A DNA stretch of 64,000 bases from Psychroserpens luteus (GTDB lineage Bacteria; Bacteroidota; Bacteroidia; Flavobacteriales; Flavobacteriaceae). Location: contig NZ_JADILU010000003.1 of assembly GCF_015319355.1 (NCBI RefSeq), forward strand, positions 124,001-188,000, written 5' to 3'. The notes beneath the pieces were generated by a model. It was not told the DNA's origin and searched no databases. It saw only the letters and a program-made list of their open reading frames with translations. Below, piece by piece: positions 37,178 through 46,349 of this stretch (its first letter is position 1; each line of letters opens with the position of its first letter). The translations under genes and the position numbers were made by a program.

Positions 37178-38404
37178 ATGAATTATACAAACACATTATT
37201 GTCAGAAGTACAAACTATTGTTAACAGTTATTCTAGAATTAATAAAATGTCTGGGCAAAATTTTAATTTATTCACGTTGCTTAGAAAAGGAAGTGATGAA
37301 GTAAGATTGCACTCAAAATTTATTTCAGAACTATTAAATCCACAAGGTTCTCATCAACAAGGGACGTTGTTTTTAGATTGTTTTTTAACGAGATTGAGCA
37401 TTACAGATTTTGAAACAAATAACGCCACTGCTAATATAGAGTACTACACAGGCGTTATTAATGATAACAAAGATTTAGGAGGTAATATTGATATTCTTAT
37501 TCGCTCCATAAATAATAAAGTGATAAAAATTGAAAATAAAATTTATGCTAAAGAGCAAGAAAATCAATTATTAAGATATCATAATTTTCAAAAAGATGGA
37601 CAATTAATTTTTTTAACATTAAGAGGGCACAAAAGTAGAGATCATGATACGCTGACAAATGCAAAAATAGATTACCAACAAATTTCTTATAAAAATGAAA
37701 TTACAGAATGGTTGCAAGAATGTATTGAGAAATGTGCAACAGTACCAATAGTACGGGAAAGTATAGTGCAATATTTAAATTTGGTTAAAAAATTAACACA
37801 TCAAAACATCAATAAAAAAATGAGTAAAGAGATTGTAGAAAAAATTACACAAAGTAAAGAGAGCTTTGAAGCATACTTAGCTATACGTAAAACAGAAAAT
37901 GATAATGAGATGTATTTTGATGTAGCTAACTCACATTTAATCCCATTTTTTGAAGATTTTGCAGTTAAAAATAATTTAACAGTTAAAAATTTAGAAAAGA
38001 GTTTAATAGAAAAAAGAGAAAGATACAGTGGCTTCTTTTTTACAAATGATACATTAACAAAGTATGGTTTAAAACTATCTATTCAATTTGGTAACTCTTT
38101 AAATAGAGACATGTTTTATGGTCTTTCTTTCACTACAGAAAACCCAGAGGAGCATGCTGTTTGTGAAATTATAGCAAAAGAAGCTAAGCATGTTATGGAT
38201 AAACCTAATCCAACTAATAGTTGGTGGCTCTGTAATACATTTTGGAAAGAATATAGAAATTGGGGAGAAATAGAAACCTTATACAATTTAGCATATGGTA
38301 ATTTTCAGAATGAATTGTCTTCAAAATTGACAGCTATTTTAAACTTGGCTTTTTCTGTAATTGAGAATTATGAAAGCCAATTAGAATCAAAATCAAAAAC
38401 ATAA
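37178..38404 (+). CDS. PD-(D/E)XK nuclease family protein (PDDEXK_4-like)
   Basis: A 408-residue protein. Residues 38-125 contain a PD-(D/E)XK core: Glu41 (DEVRLHSKFISELLNP), Asp105 in NIDILI and Glu119-x-Lys121 in VIKIENKIYAKEQENQL, then RYHNF. This matches the PDDEXK_4 group common in defence islands. The rest is mixed alpha/beta with a Trp-rich stretch (NSWWLCNTFWKEYRNWGE) near residue 347. The gap to the previous gene is 53 nt. Predicted DNA nuclease; it ends just before an hsdS relic. Confidence 0.85.
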   Translation: MNYTNTLLSEVQTIVNSYSRINKMSGQNFNLFTLLRKGSDEVRLHSKFISELLNPQGSHQQGTLFLDCFLTRLSITDFETNNATANIEYYTGVINDNKDLGGNIDILIRSINNKVIKIENKIYAKEQENQLLRYHNFQKDGQLIFLTLRGHKSRDHDTLTNAKIDYQQISYKNEITEWLQECIEKCATVPIVRESIVQYLNLVKKLTHQNINKKMSKEIVEKITQSKESFEAYLAIRKTENDNEMYFDVANSHLIPFFEDFAVKNNLTVKNLEKSLIEKRERYSGFFFTNDTLTKYGLKLSIQFGNSLNRDMFYGLSFTTENPEEHAVCEIIAKEAKHVMDKPNPTNSWWLCNTFWKEYRNWGEIETLYNLAYGNFQNELSSKLTAILNLAFSVIENYESQLESKSKT

Positions 38405-38448
38405 AAAGCATTGATAATGGTAATTGTCAAAGCAAATGAATGGCTAGG

Positions 38449-38786
38449 TAGCGGTTAGTGAGGTTGAGCAGGAGCCTGATAATTAACAAATATATTAGAG
38501 TGGGGGTTAAGAAGTCTATAGATGAGATTTCTTTTATAAGTGTAATGCTTGGTCTACCTCCATTAAAAGAACAAGCCGAAATCGTAAGTAGTGTAGAACA
38601 TTTATTTACGAAAACCTAAAAACAAAAATAGATAGCTTATCGCAAGCTATTTTAGCCAAAGCTTTTAAAGGTGAATTGGTGGAGCAGTTGGATACGGATG
38701 GTAGTACAAAGGTTTTGTTGGTGGAAATTAAGAAACTAAAAGCGTCATTGCGAGGCACGAAGCAATCTGTAAAAAGGAAGAAATAA
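38449..38786 (+). pseudogene. relic of a second hsdS
   Basis: Two frames together read as the C-terminal third of an HsdS of a different lineage from the intact one: GLPPLKEQAEIVSSVEHLFT in the first frame, then, after a frameshift near 38612-38620 with apparent loss of a few codons, LSQAILAKAFKGELVEQLD in the second. The region is open only from about 38449 and the rest of the gene is missing. It suggests that another type I system once stood here. The last 14 codons are formed by an interspersed repeat. Confidence 0.8.
38743..38770. repeat. interspersed repeat unit
   Basis: A 28-nt unit containing GTCATTGCGAGGCACGAAGC. Closely similar sequences are widely scattered in bacterial genomes, including Bacteroidota (recalled, not searched). 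Here it provides the in-frame end of the hsdS relic. Only one copy was found in the window. Confidence 0.55.
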
Positions 38787-38795
38787 AAAGTTATT

Positions 38796-39755
38796 ATGTT
38801 AGATATGTATAGGGAACCATTTAAACCAAGGGAAGCAATAGACTATGGTCTAGCTAATAAGGAATATGAAAAGGCAAAAAAACAATACAATTTATATTTA
38901 GCTAAAGGAAAATATATGCTAGACATACCATTAAATCATTTTAATGAATACGAGATTGCTGATATTCAAAAAAAAGGTTATTGGTATAATGCGCTTTCTA
39001 CTGGTAGCCTTAAGCCAATTACTAAACAGCAAAAAAAATTTGTTAATGTAATGAATGGTAAAGTTGAGGTTATTGGTGGAACTGGTGCAAGTTGGATTAA
39101 ATACTGCTTAGTTAAGAAAAATTGGCAGGAATTATATCACTTACTCAAAAAAATTAATGATGAAGAACGTGAAATTTTGGCTTCAATTTTAAAAACTGAT
39201 TCAATAAAAGTAGATGATATTATTTCTAAATTATCATCATCAAGTCAAAATTTAAACGGTTTAATGGGGAGTATTACTTCATATAATAAAATCCTGAATA
39301 AAGTATCAAAGAAGCTAAAATTAAAAGAATATTTAGGTAGTGATAAGGATTTAGAAAGACAATTAACCCAACATCTTTTTAAAGAAGTATTGTCTAAAAT
39401 GGATGATACAGAAAAAGAAAAATTAGAATTAAAGCTTAGAGAAGAAGCTAGATTAAATAATAAATTAATAGCGCCAGGCACAATTATTTTATCTCTATCC
39501 GCAGTTAATTTAACGGGATTTAGTGTGTATTTGATGGCAACAACAACCTTAGGAGCTTTAAGTAGTATTATTGGTGTTACACTACCTTTTGTATTTTACA
39601 CTACACTTACTTCATCAATTGCCTTTATTACAGGCCCTGTAGGTTGGATTGGAGCGGGAGCTTATGCGTTATGGAAATATACAGATGCAGATTATAAAAA
39701 ATTAATTCCAAGTGTAGTTTATATTCACTTATTAAGAGAAAAATACTCAGAATAA
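38796..39755 (+). CDS. membrane protein with UPF0174/YaaW-like C-terminus
   Basis: A 319-residue protein. Residues 1-215 are soluble, charged and helical. Residues about 225-300 form hydrophobic segments (TIILSLSAVNLTGFSVYLMA, LPFVFYTTLTSSIAF) ending in TGPVGWIGAGAYALW; the TGPVGW block resembles the C-terminus of the YaaW/UPF0174 family, whose function is not settled. The stop overlaps the next gene's start by one base (TAATG). As first gene of a helicase operon, a membrane-acting effector is plausible, but this is inference. Confidence 0.7.
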   Translation: MLDMYREPFKPREAIDYGLANKEYEKAKKQYNLYLAKGKYMLDIPLNHFNEYEIADIQKKGYWYNALSTGSLKPITKQQKKFVNVMNGKVEVIGGTGASWIKYCLVKKNWQELYHLLKKINDEEREILASILKTDSIKVDDIISKLSSSSQNLNGLMGSITSYNKILNKVSKKLKLKEYLGSDKDLERQLTQHLFKEVLSKMDDTEKEKLELKLREEARLNNKLIAPGTIILSLSAVNLTGFSVYLMATTTLGALSSIIGVTLPFVFYTTLTSSIAFITGPVGWIGAGAYALWKYTDADYKKLIPSVVYIHLLREKYSE

Positions 39756-40609
39756 TGGAGGAACAAATGAGTTTATTTGGTGAAGAAAATCCAAAGAAAA
39801 AAAGTTTAGGGAAAGCAAGTATAGAATATAAATCTGCTGGTTCAATTTTAACACCAGCGTCTGGCTTTATGGCAGAATATGATTATACACTTAATCCATA
39901 TTCTGGCTGTTCTTTTGGTTGTACTTATTGTTATGCGGCATTCTTTTCTAGAAATAAGGAGAAAATGGATACATGGGGAGATTGGATTACGGTAAAAGAA
40001 AATGCCTTAGCGCTTTTAAAGAAGAAAAGGAAAAGACCGCTAATTGATAAAACTATCTATTTAAGTAGTGTTACAGACCCTTATCAACCAATAGAAAAAG
40101 AGTTAGAGTTAACCAGAAATATTTTAAAGGAGTTAGTCGAGTTTCATAACGTTAGACTAGTCATTCAAACTAGAAGTGCATTAGTTACTAGAGATATTGA
40201 TTTGTTTAAACAATTTAAACATATTCAAGTAAATATGACTGTTACAACAGATAGTGAGAAGGTTAGAAAGGTATTTGAGCCCTATTGTCCAGGAAATAAA
40301 CAACGTATTAAAGCAATCAAAGAAATTCATCAAGCAGGAATACAATCTTGTATTACAATGACACCGCTTTTGCCAGTAGATAACCCAGAGAATTTTGCGG
40401 AAGAATTACTAGAAACAGGAATAACACGTTTTATTATTCAACCATTTCATAAAGATAAAGGAAAGTTTGTAAGAGGTACAAGAGATGAAGCAGTGAAAAT
40501 TCTAAATGAATTTAATTGGAGTGATATAGAATATCAACGTGTTCTGGCAATAATGCGAAAGAAAATACCAAATTTAGGAATAGGAAAAACAGGATTTGCA
40601 CCAATATAA
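39755..40609 (+). CDS. radical SAM protein, SPL-like (PA0069/Rv2578c type)
   Basis: A 284-residue radical SAM enzyme. The [4Fe-4S]/SAM motif CxxxCxxC is Cys52, Cys56 and Cys59 (GCSFGCTYCYAAFF). IYLSSVTDPYQPIEKEL and VRLVIQTRSALVTRDIDL are characteristic of the group related to spore photoproduct lyase. The substrate is unknown in this subgroup; nucleic acid is a reasonable guess. It is translationally coupled to the upstream membrane protein gene and followed 8 nt later by the methyltransferase-helicase gene. Finding it inside a defence-like operon is unusual. Confidence 0.88.
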   Translation: MEEQMSLFGEENPKKKSLGKASIEYKSAGSILTPASGFMAEYDYTLNPYSGCSFGCTYCYAAFFSRNKEKMDTWGDWITVKENALALLKKKRKRPLIDKTIYLSSVTDPYQPIEKELELTRNILKELVEFHNVRLVIQTRSALVTRDIDLFKQFKHIQVNMTVTTDSEKVRKVFEPYCPGNKQRIKAIKEIHQAGIQSCITMTPLLPVDNPENFAEELLETGITRFIIQPFHKDKGKFVRGTRDEAVKILNEFNWSDIEYQRVLAIMRKKIPNLGIGKTGFAPI

Positions 40610-40617
40610 TTTGATTT

Positions 40618-43068
40618 ATGACTTTAGAAAATATTTATTTACATATAGCTTCAATTAAAAACACTCTAGATAATGCGATTAAAATTGCTGCAGAGAACTA
40701 TTATGTAGTGCATAAGGATGATTCCAATTTTCTTTTTGATGTAAAAGAAACTAGTAGAGAATGTTATTTATTATCGAGAGGGGCTGATTTGTGTTATGAT
40801 AGACCATCCATAGGTTTTACTTATTCTTTATGGTACCAAGGACGCAGAGTCAACTCTTTTTTAAAATATTTATCTCAAGCAATATTTGAGGCAAAGCAAG
40901 AAAAATCCATCACAATTTACGATTTAGGAGCAGGTACAGGAGCGATACAGTGGGCTTGTGCAGCAGTTGCTTCTGCATTTCATAAGTATGATGTTGAATG
41001 TCCAGTAATTAAAATAATAAATATTGATACAAGTCCATTTATGTTAGACTATAATAGGCTGTATCTTTGGCCTGCGTTAGTTTCTTTATTGCCCGATTTA
41101 AAAAACTCAATATTACCATCGTATTTTGTTAACTCTTGGAGTTCGGATGTTGACGATTTTAATAACAGTAATAATTGGATTACAGCTAGTTATTTGTTTG
41201 ATCATACTGAAAATTCTGAAAACCTAAAAAAAGATTTCAAAAAACTTATTGAAAAAATAAAACCAACTAAAATACTTCTTACATCATCATTTAATAAAAA
41301 AGGATACACTCAAGATATCGCAAAAGAATTAGCTCAAAATAATTATACAAGTCAAGAAGTAAATAACGATCTTATATATAGTGGTGGTATGCCTGCTACA
41401 GTAGCTATAAGAAAATGGTTTAACAACAATTCTGGCTGTAATTTTAGCGGAACACCTTCATGGAATGAGAATTATATATATGGTGTAATATGCTCTTCAA
41501 CATCACCAACATTTAATTTGTTTGCATTGGATACCACAAATGAGGTTAATCTTTATAACCCTCCATTAGTAGTTAGACGTGAAATTAAATTAAACCAAAC
41601 TCAAAATAAAGCAGCACAAAATGATAACAAACCTACCATAATAGTCGGGCCTGCAGGTTGTGGAAAAAGTGTTGTTATAACCCAAAGAGTTTTAAATATT
41701 GTTGATGAGGCGATTAAAACAAATACGATAAGTAAAATTAATATTTTACTAACAACTTTTAATAAAGCACTTAAAGCGTATCTATTAAATTGGATAAAAG
41801 ACCTTTTTGATAGTAGAAATATTACTTATACTGAAAATTATAAGTATGGATTAAAAACTCAAGGATCAGAATTTATCAATGTGTTTTTAATGCATTTTGA
41901 TGTCTTACCTACTAGGCTTTGGAAGCCTTTATTTAAAGAAGAACAACCATTTAATGATAGTTTGCTTTTTGAAACAGGTTTATTAAAAAGAGCACAAGAA
42001 GCTATAAATAGTATTAAAGAAAGTGAAAATATATCTACAGCAGAATTTGATAATGTGTTAAACCCAGAATACGTATTAGAAGAATATAATAGAGTTATAT
42101 ATGGTCAAAACTATACAAAAATGGATGTCTATTTAACTTCAACAAGAAGTGGTCGTCCAGTTTTAGCTTATAATGGAGATAGAAGGAGATTACTTTTTAA
42201 AACTGTTCAGAAGTTTTTATTAATAATGGAAAATAATAATGAAAGCTCTATTATAACTAGAAGACATAAGTTTTTAAAAGAGATAAATAAAAATAAATTT
42301 AAAGGTTATTTTACGCACGTATTTGTCGATGAATTTCAAGATTGTACGCAATCTGATTATGAAATCTTTTATGGTTTATTGAAAGATCCAAATAACTTAA
42401 TTATTGCTGGAGATTTTGCACAAGCAGTTCATTTGGGTAGAGTAGCTTCTATACCTAGGGTTGATGATGCTAAAGGTGAAAGAATGAGAAACAGAGTGAC
42501 TCATAAACTAGATGGCTCTTATCGATTACCATATAGAATTAGTGAAGCTATTAAGCCTCTGTCAGAAGCGATTAATGAAGTTCAAGAAGGAGCAGATATT
42601 ATTACACCTTATAAAGGAGCTCCGCCTGGAGCAAGACCAATTTTGGTTTATGCAGAAAACAATCAAGATTTAGCTAAAAAGATAATTAATATTACTAAAG
42701 CATTTAATTCTTTTGATGTAGTAGATTCAATACCTCCTTACAAAAATTTAATAACAATTTTAGAGAAGGATATTGCTACAACTAATGCTTTAAATAATAT
42801 GAAATCAGGAGTTTGCCAAACAGATACTATTTTAAGGCTAAAAGGGTTGGAGAAAAAACTAATTGTTTGGTCTACAAATACAGAAATTACGCATACAGAG
42901 GAGATAAAAAATTTCGTATACACAATTTTCACTCGTACTTCTGGGCTATTAATTATAGGGATGTTTAAAGATATTAAAAAAGAATACAAAGAAATAATTA
43001 CCTCATTAAGAAAAGATAGAGTTATGTTATGGGATGAAAGTAGTTTACAGTATTATAATGATTTGTAA
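40618..43068 (+). CDS. methyltransferase-SF1 helicase fusion
   Basis: An 816-residue two-part protein. Residues about 1-300 have a SAM-binding Rossmann motif (TIYDLGAGTGAIQWACAAVA, about 100) and an aspartate at the next strand (IINIDTSPFML), as in class I methyltransferases. Residues about 325-816 form a UvrD/Rep-like helicase: Walker A VGPAGCGKSVV (about 343), DEFQD (about 571), motif III GDFAQAVH (about 599), motif IV SYRLPYR (about 634). No NPPY/PC catalytic motif was seen, so the methylation target is open. It sits between the radical SAM gene (8 nt) and the 1082-aa gene (30 nt). Confidence 0.85.
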   Translation: MTLENIYLHIASIKNTLDNAIKIAAENYYVVHKDDSNFLFDVKETSRECYLLSRGADLCYDRPSIGFTYSLWYQGRRVNSFLKYLSQAIFEAKQEKSITIYDLGAGTGAIQWACAAVASAFHKYDVECPVIKIINIDTSPFMLDYNRLYLWPALVSLLPDLKNSILPSYFVNSWSSDVDDFNNSNNWITASYLFDHTENSENLKKDFKKLIEKIKPTKILLTSSFNKKGYTQDIAKELAQNNYTSQEVNNDLIYSGGMPATVAIRKWFNNNSGCNFSGTPSWNENYIYGVICSSTSPTFNLFALDTTNEVNLYNPPLVVRREIKLNQTQNKAAQNDNKPTIIVGPAGCGKSVVITQRVLNIVDEAIKTNTISKINILLTTFNKALKAYLLNWIKDLFDSRNITYTENYKYGLKTQGSEFINVFLMHFDVLPTRLWKPLFKEEQPFNDSLLFETGLLKRAQEAINSIKESENISTAEFDNVLNPEYVLEEYNRVIYGQNYTKMDVYLTSTRSGRPVLAYNGDRRRLLFKTVQKFLLIMENNNESSIITRRHKFLKEINKNKFKGYFTHVFVDEFQDCTQSDYEIFYGLLKDPNNLIIAGDFAQAVHLGRVASIPRVDDAKGERMRNRVTHKLDGSYRLPYRISEAIKPLSEAINEVQEGADIITPYKGAPPGARPILVYAENNQDLAKKIINITKAFNSFDVVDSIPPYKNLITILEKDIATTNALNNMKSGVCQTDTILRLKGLEKKLIVWSTNTEITHTEEIKNFVYTIFTRTSGLLIIGMFKDIKKEYKEIITSLRKDRVMLWDESSLQYYNDL

Positions 43069-43098
43069 ACTATTATTTTAGGAAATAATAAATATAAT

Positions 43099-46000
43099 TT
43101 GAGTTTAACAAGACAAGAAATAACACACATAACTTCTAACTACATAAAGTGGAACAATGCTTTCCTTAATTATTTTTTTAATAAAAATAACAAAGGAAAG
43201 GAAGTAATACTCTATGCTGATGAAGATTTAATTAACAAAATAGGAGAAGAAAATAACTTAGGTAATTATCAAGATTTTCTTAAAACTGTTTTAGTAAATA
43301 AAGAAGTTAAAGTTGCTATATATGATAAGGTAGCAGCATCTTTAGGTGTTAGAAGAAATGTTAGTGTAAATAAAGTCTTAAAAAATTCTATTACTGAGTT
43401 TTCAAAGGTTTTAAAAGATTTGGAATCTAGACATCATAAAGTTATTTATTTTAATTATATAATTTTATACATCACAATTTATGTTAGTAATAACAGTAAT
43501 TCTTATTACGATCACCTAAATAGTGTAATTAGTAATTATTTAAAAGAAAAGAGGAGAATTACAAAGTTGAATTATTTAGATATTCTCTTTGATGGTCTAG
43601 AAAAATGGTCGCTTAAAAATAGTTTAGGTGTTTTTAGAGCCCGTAGAATAGGTGGATTGGCATATATTGGATTGCTAAATTACCAAGTAGTATTGAAGCC
43701 AGAAGAGCATCAAGAATTTGAAGAAATCTTATATGCACATGGAATTTATATAAACGATAATACAATTTATCCCGAATTAGTAAATAAGCTTTTACCGTAT
43801 ACGAGTCATTCTAAATTAAGAGAAAAATTAAAAGAAGGCATAAAAAAACCTGTATATGCAGAATGGTTCTTAAATAGAGCACTTCAGTTTGATCATAAAG
43901 CTTTTTCTAAATCAGAATTAGGTCAGTCAATAAACATTCAAAGAAAAGGAGCTTTAGTATTCAATATTAGTCCTACTTATAGTTTAGAATTGTTAACTGA
44001 CACTCTATTAAATGAGATTGATGTACCTATAGAATTTAGTGTTATTAATTCAGGTCGTAATATTTATGGGTTTCATGAGGTGCCCATAAAAACAACTGGA
44101 GATCTAAAGTTTCAAGAGCAACGATTTATTACAAAAAATGAAACTCTAGAACTTAAAACGATACCTATACGAAGCGTAACTTTCTTTCAAAAAAATGGTG
44201 ATAGCTACATACAAAGATTGTCGCCAGATGAAAATTATGACTGTATCGTAGTCGTTCAAAAAAATGAAAAATCTTGGGTAAACTGGTCTGAAAATTCTGA
44301 AAATATTGGTGATTGTCGACAAATTGAATCTGGTATTTTACCTTCTATTTTTGGAAATGAATTTTTGTTTTATGATGTAAAAAATATTAAAAAATCTTAT
44401 TACGGAAATGCTGAAGAAATTTTTACCACATCAACACATAACGAAGGGTTTAAGATTAAAAAATTAGGTGGTTTAAAACTTAATAAGAATCTATACTTAG
44501 ATATTGGATTACCATATTTTGAAGTTGTTTTAGAAGATTCACAAACAATAGAAAATCCAAAAGTGTATAGAAATGGTGCTGAAGACAAGGATATAGAGGT
44601 TTCGAAGGTTAATAATAAATACTATTTGCACATCAATGGTGAAACCACAATTGATGAAGCCTCACTTGTTGTTGTTAAATTTCAAATAGGTAACCAAGAA
44701 AAAACTTTTGATTTTTCAATTACAGGTACTAGTATAGAATTAACCTTTAATGATCACTTATATAAGTATGATAAATGGGGAGATGATACGCACGATAGTA
44801 CAAGTTTTTTTCAAGGAAAAAAAATAATTGGTTCTGAGCAGATTCCTCTTAATACTAGTAAGCATCAATTAAGCGGATTACATTTTGAAAGGCAACTAGA
44901 TCAACATTATCTAATATACCTATTAGTTGGTATTAGTGTAAATCGCAAGGAAAGATTTTTAAGGTACAAAGATGTTGTGAAAGCTATTAATGCAACATTG
45001 GTTTATTTAAAGAGTAAGGGAGTATTAATAACAGAAGATAAATATTCTAGATTTCAATTAATAAATAATTTAACAGCTTTAGGTTATCTAAACTATAGAG
45101 AAAATGAGAAGGAGGAAAAGGAATTTCAATTGATGCCTTTTGGAATTAGGAAAATTGAAAAAAGTTTTCATCGTAATTCTCAAGTTTACCAATTTACAGG
45201 TGTTTATTCACGTCTTTTATTAGATAGTTTAAAAGTGTTTTGTGAAGAGCATCAAGTAGAAATCAAGTTTAAATCTGTAAACACAAATAGTCGAAATTCA
45301 TTGCAGAGTATTATGTTACCTGACATCATATATCTTGACTTAAAGAATAAAGTAGATCTTCTGAGATTATATATCAAGGAGGAATTTGAACAAGAACTTT
45401 TAATTGAAGATACATATCATACAGGAGATTCGTTACTCAACTTTATTGGTTCCTTAGGCGACTTTGAGGAAGAACATCTTACTCATTGCGTTCCTCTTAA
45501 TAACCAAGAGTTATTTAGTAATCCAGAAGAGCAGTTTCCAAGAATTGTAGAAACTCAAGAGGATTACAGGCGTTATGGGAGTTATTACAGTAAAAAATTC
45601 TTAGAAAAAGAAAAAGGTGAATACTATAAAATAAATCATCCATATTGGACAAATCTATTTATTCAAAACAAAAAAATTGCACCAATAATTTTTACTAAGA
45701 GAACCTTTGGTCAAAACCAATACAACTATAGTAAAGAGGTTCTAATTCCGTCTAGGATATTTTTACCTGAAATAGTGTATTATGCTTTTTGCAATCTTAA
45801 TCATGGTATACCAAATACTATAAAAATATTTTGGAAGAATGCACTTAAGGATTCTACGTTATCTAAACATACTTTTTTACATTTTGATCAGTATAATATA
45901 TCTGATAAGCAAAACCGAAGAGCGAATATTGCTAGAATTTTGACTGGTAGTGACGACTTAAATAACAATCCTCAAATAAACTATTTATACGGTAATCATA

Positions 46001-46347
46001 ATAAATACAAACTAAAATATGTAAAATGTTCCATTTTTAGTGATTTTAAAACTGCTATTTTGATTGAAGATAATAGAGATAATATCATTGGACTATATGT
46101 CTATAAGGTGTTATATTTAAATACAAGCTTAACTATTATATCTGATTCAGAGAGTGCAACTTTAATTATGAATGATTGCGAACCTCTAAAACTATCGAGA
46201 GTATCAAGAAATAATTTTAGCGAAAATGAGATGTTAAGTAAAGTATTAGAAGGCAAATTTGATCAGTTTGATTATAAAAACTCAACCAGAGTTTTTAAAG
46301 CTGAAGTAATTGAAGAAGAGAATATTGAAATAAGAGAATTAAGTTAA
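43099..46347 (+). CDS. 1082-aa protein, DruH-like by context
   Basis: A 1082-residue protein beginning at TTG, with no signal peptide, membrane segment or recognisable catalytic motif. The N-terminal third is helical and charged; the middle is beta-rich (about 310-560); the C-terminal third is again mixed, with VYQFTGVYSRLLLDSLKVF. It ends 2 nt before the giant helicase gene. A protein of about 1000 residues directly before a DruE-type helicase is the two-gene layout of type III Druantia, where the first protein is DruH. The name rests on size and position, since no sequence signature is known to me. Confidence 0.6.
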   Translation: MSLTRQEITHITSNYIKWNNAFLNYFFNKNNKGKEVILYADEDLINKIGEENNLGNYQDFLKTVLVNKEVKVAIYDKVAASLGVRRNVSVNKVLKNSITEFSKVLKDLESRHHKVIYFNYIILYITIYVSNNSNSYYDHLNSVISNYLKEKRRITKLNYLDILFDGLEKWSLKNSLGVFRARRIGGLAYIGLLNYQVVLKPEEHQEFEEILYAHGIYINDNTIYPELVNKLLPYTSHSKLREKLKEGIKKPVYAEWFLNRALQFDHKAFSKSELGQSINIQRKGALVFNISPTYSLELLTDTLLNEIDVPIEFSVINSGRNIYGFHEVPIKTTGDLKFQEQRFITKNETLELKTIPIRSVTFFQKNGDSYIQRLSPDENYDCIVVVQKNEKSWVNWSENSENIGDCRQIESGILPSIFGNEFLFYDVKNIKKSYYGNAEEIFTTSTHNEGFKIKKLGGLKLNKNLYLDIGLPYFEVVLEDSQTIENPKVYRNGAEDKDIEVSKVNNKYYLHINGETTIDEASLVVVKFQIGNQEKTFDFSITGTSIELTFNDHLYKYDKWGDDTHDSTSFFQGKKIIGSEQIPLNTSKHQLSGLHFERQLDQHYLIYLLVGISVNRKERFLRYKDVVKAINATLVYLKSKGVLITEDKYSRFQLINNLTALGYLNYRENEKEEKEFQLMPFGIRKIEKSFHRNSQVYQFTGVYSRLLLDSLKVFCEEHQVEIKFKSVNTNSRNSLQSIMLPDIIYLDLKNKVDLLRLYIKEEFEQELLIEDTYHTGDSLLNFIGSLGDFEEEHLTHCVPLNNQELFSNPEEQFPRIVETQEDYRRYGSYYSKKFLEKEKGEYYKINHPYWTNLFIQNKKIAPIIFTKRTFGQNQYNYSKEVLIPSRIFLPEIVYYAFCNLNHGIPNTIKIFWKNALKDSTLSKHTFLHFDQYNISDKQNRRANIARILTGSDDLNNNPQINYLYGNHNKYKLKYVKCSIFSDFKTAILIEDNRDNIIGLYVYKVLYLNTSLTIISDSESATLIMNDCEPLKLSRVSRNNFSENEMLSKVLEGKFDQFDYKNSTRVFKAEVIEEENIEIRELS

Positions 46348-46349
46348 TT

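Noticed and set aside
38510-38545. Homology between the 3' end of the AbiV-like gene (about 37070) and this stretch (TATAGATGAGATTTC)
   Set aside because: The match is short, and the reading frame here continues naturally into the hsdS relic; chance similarity in AT-rich coding DNA is enough to explain it.
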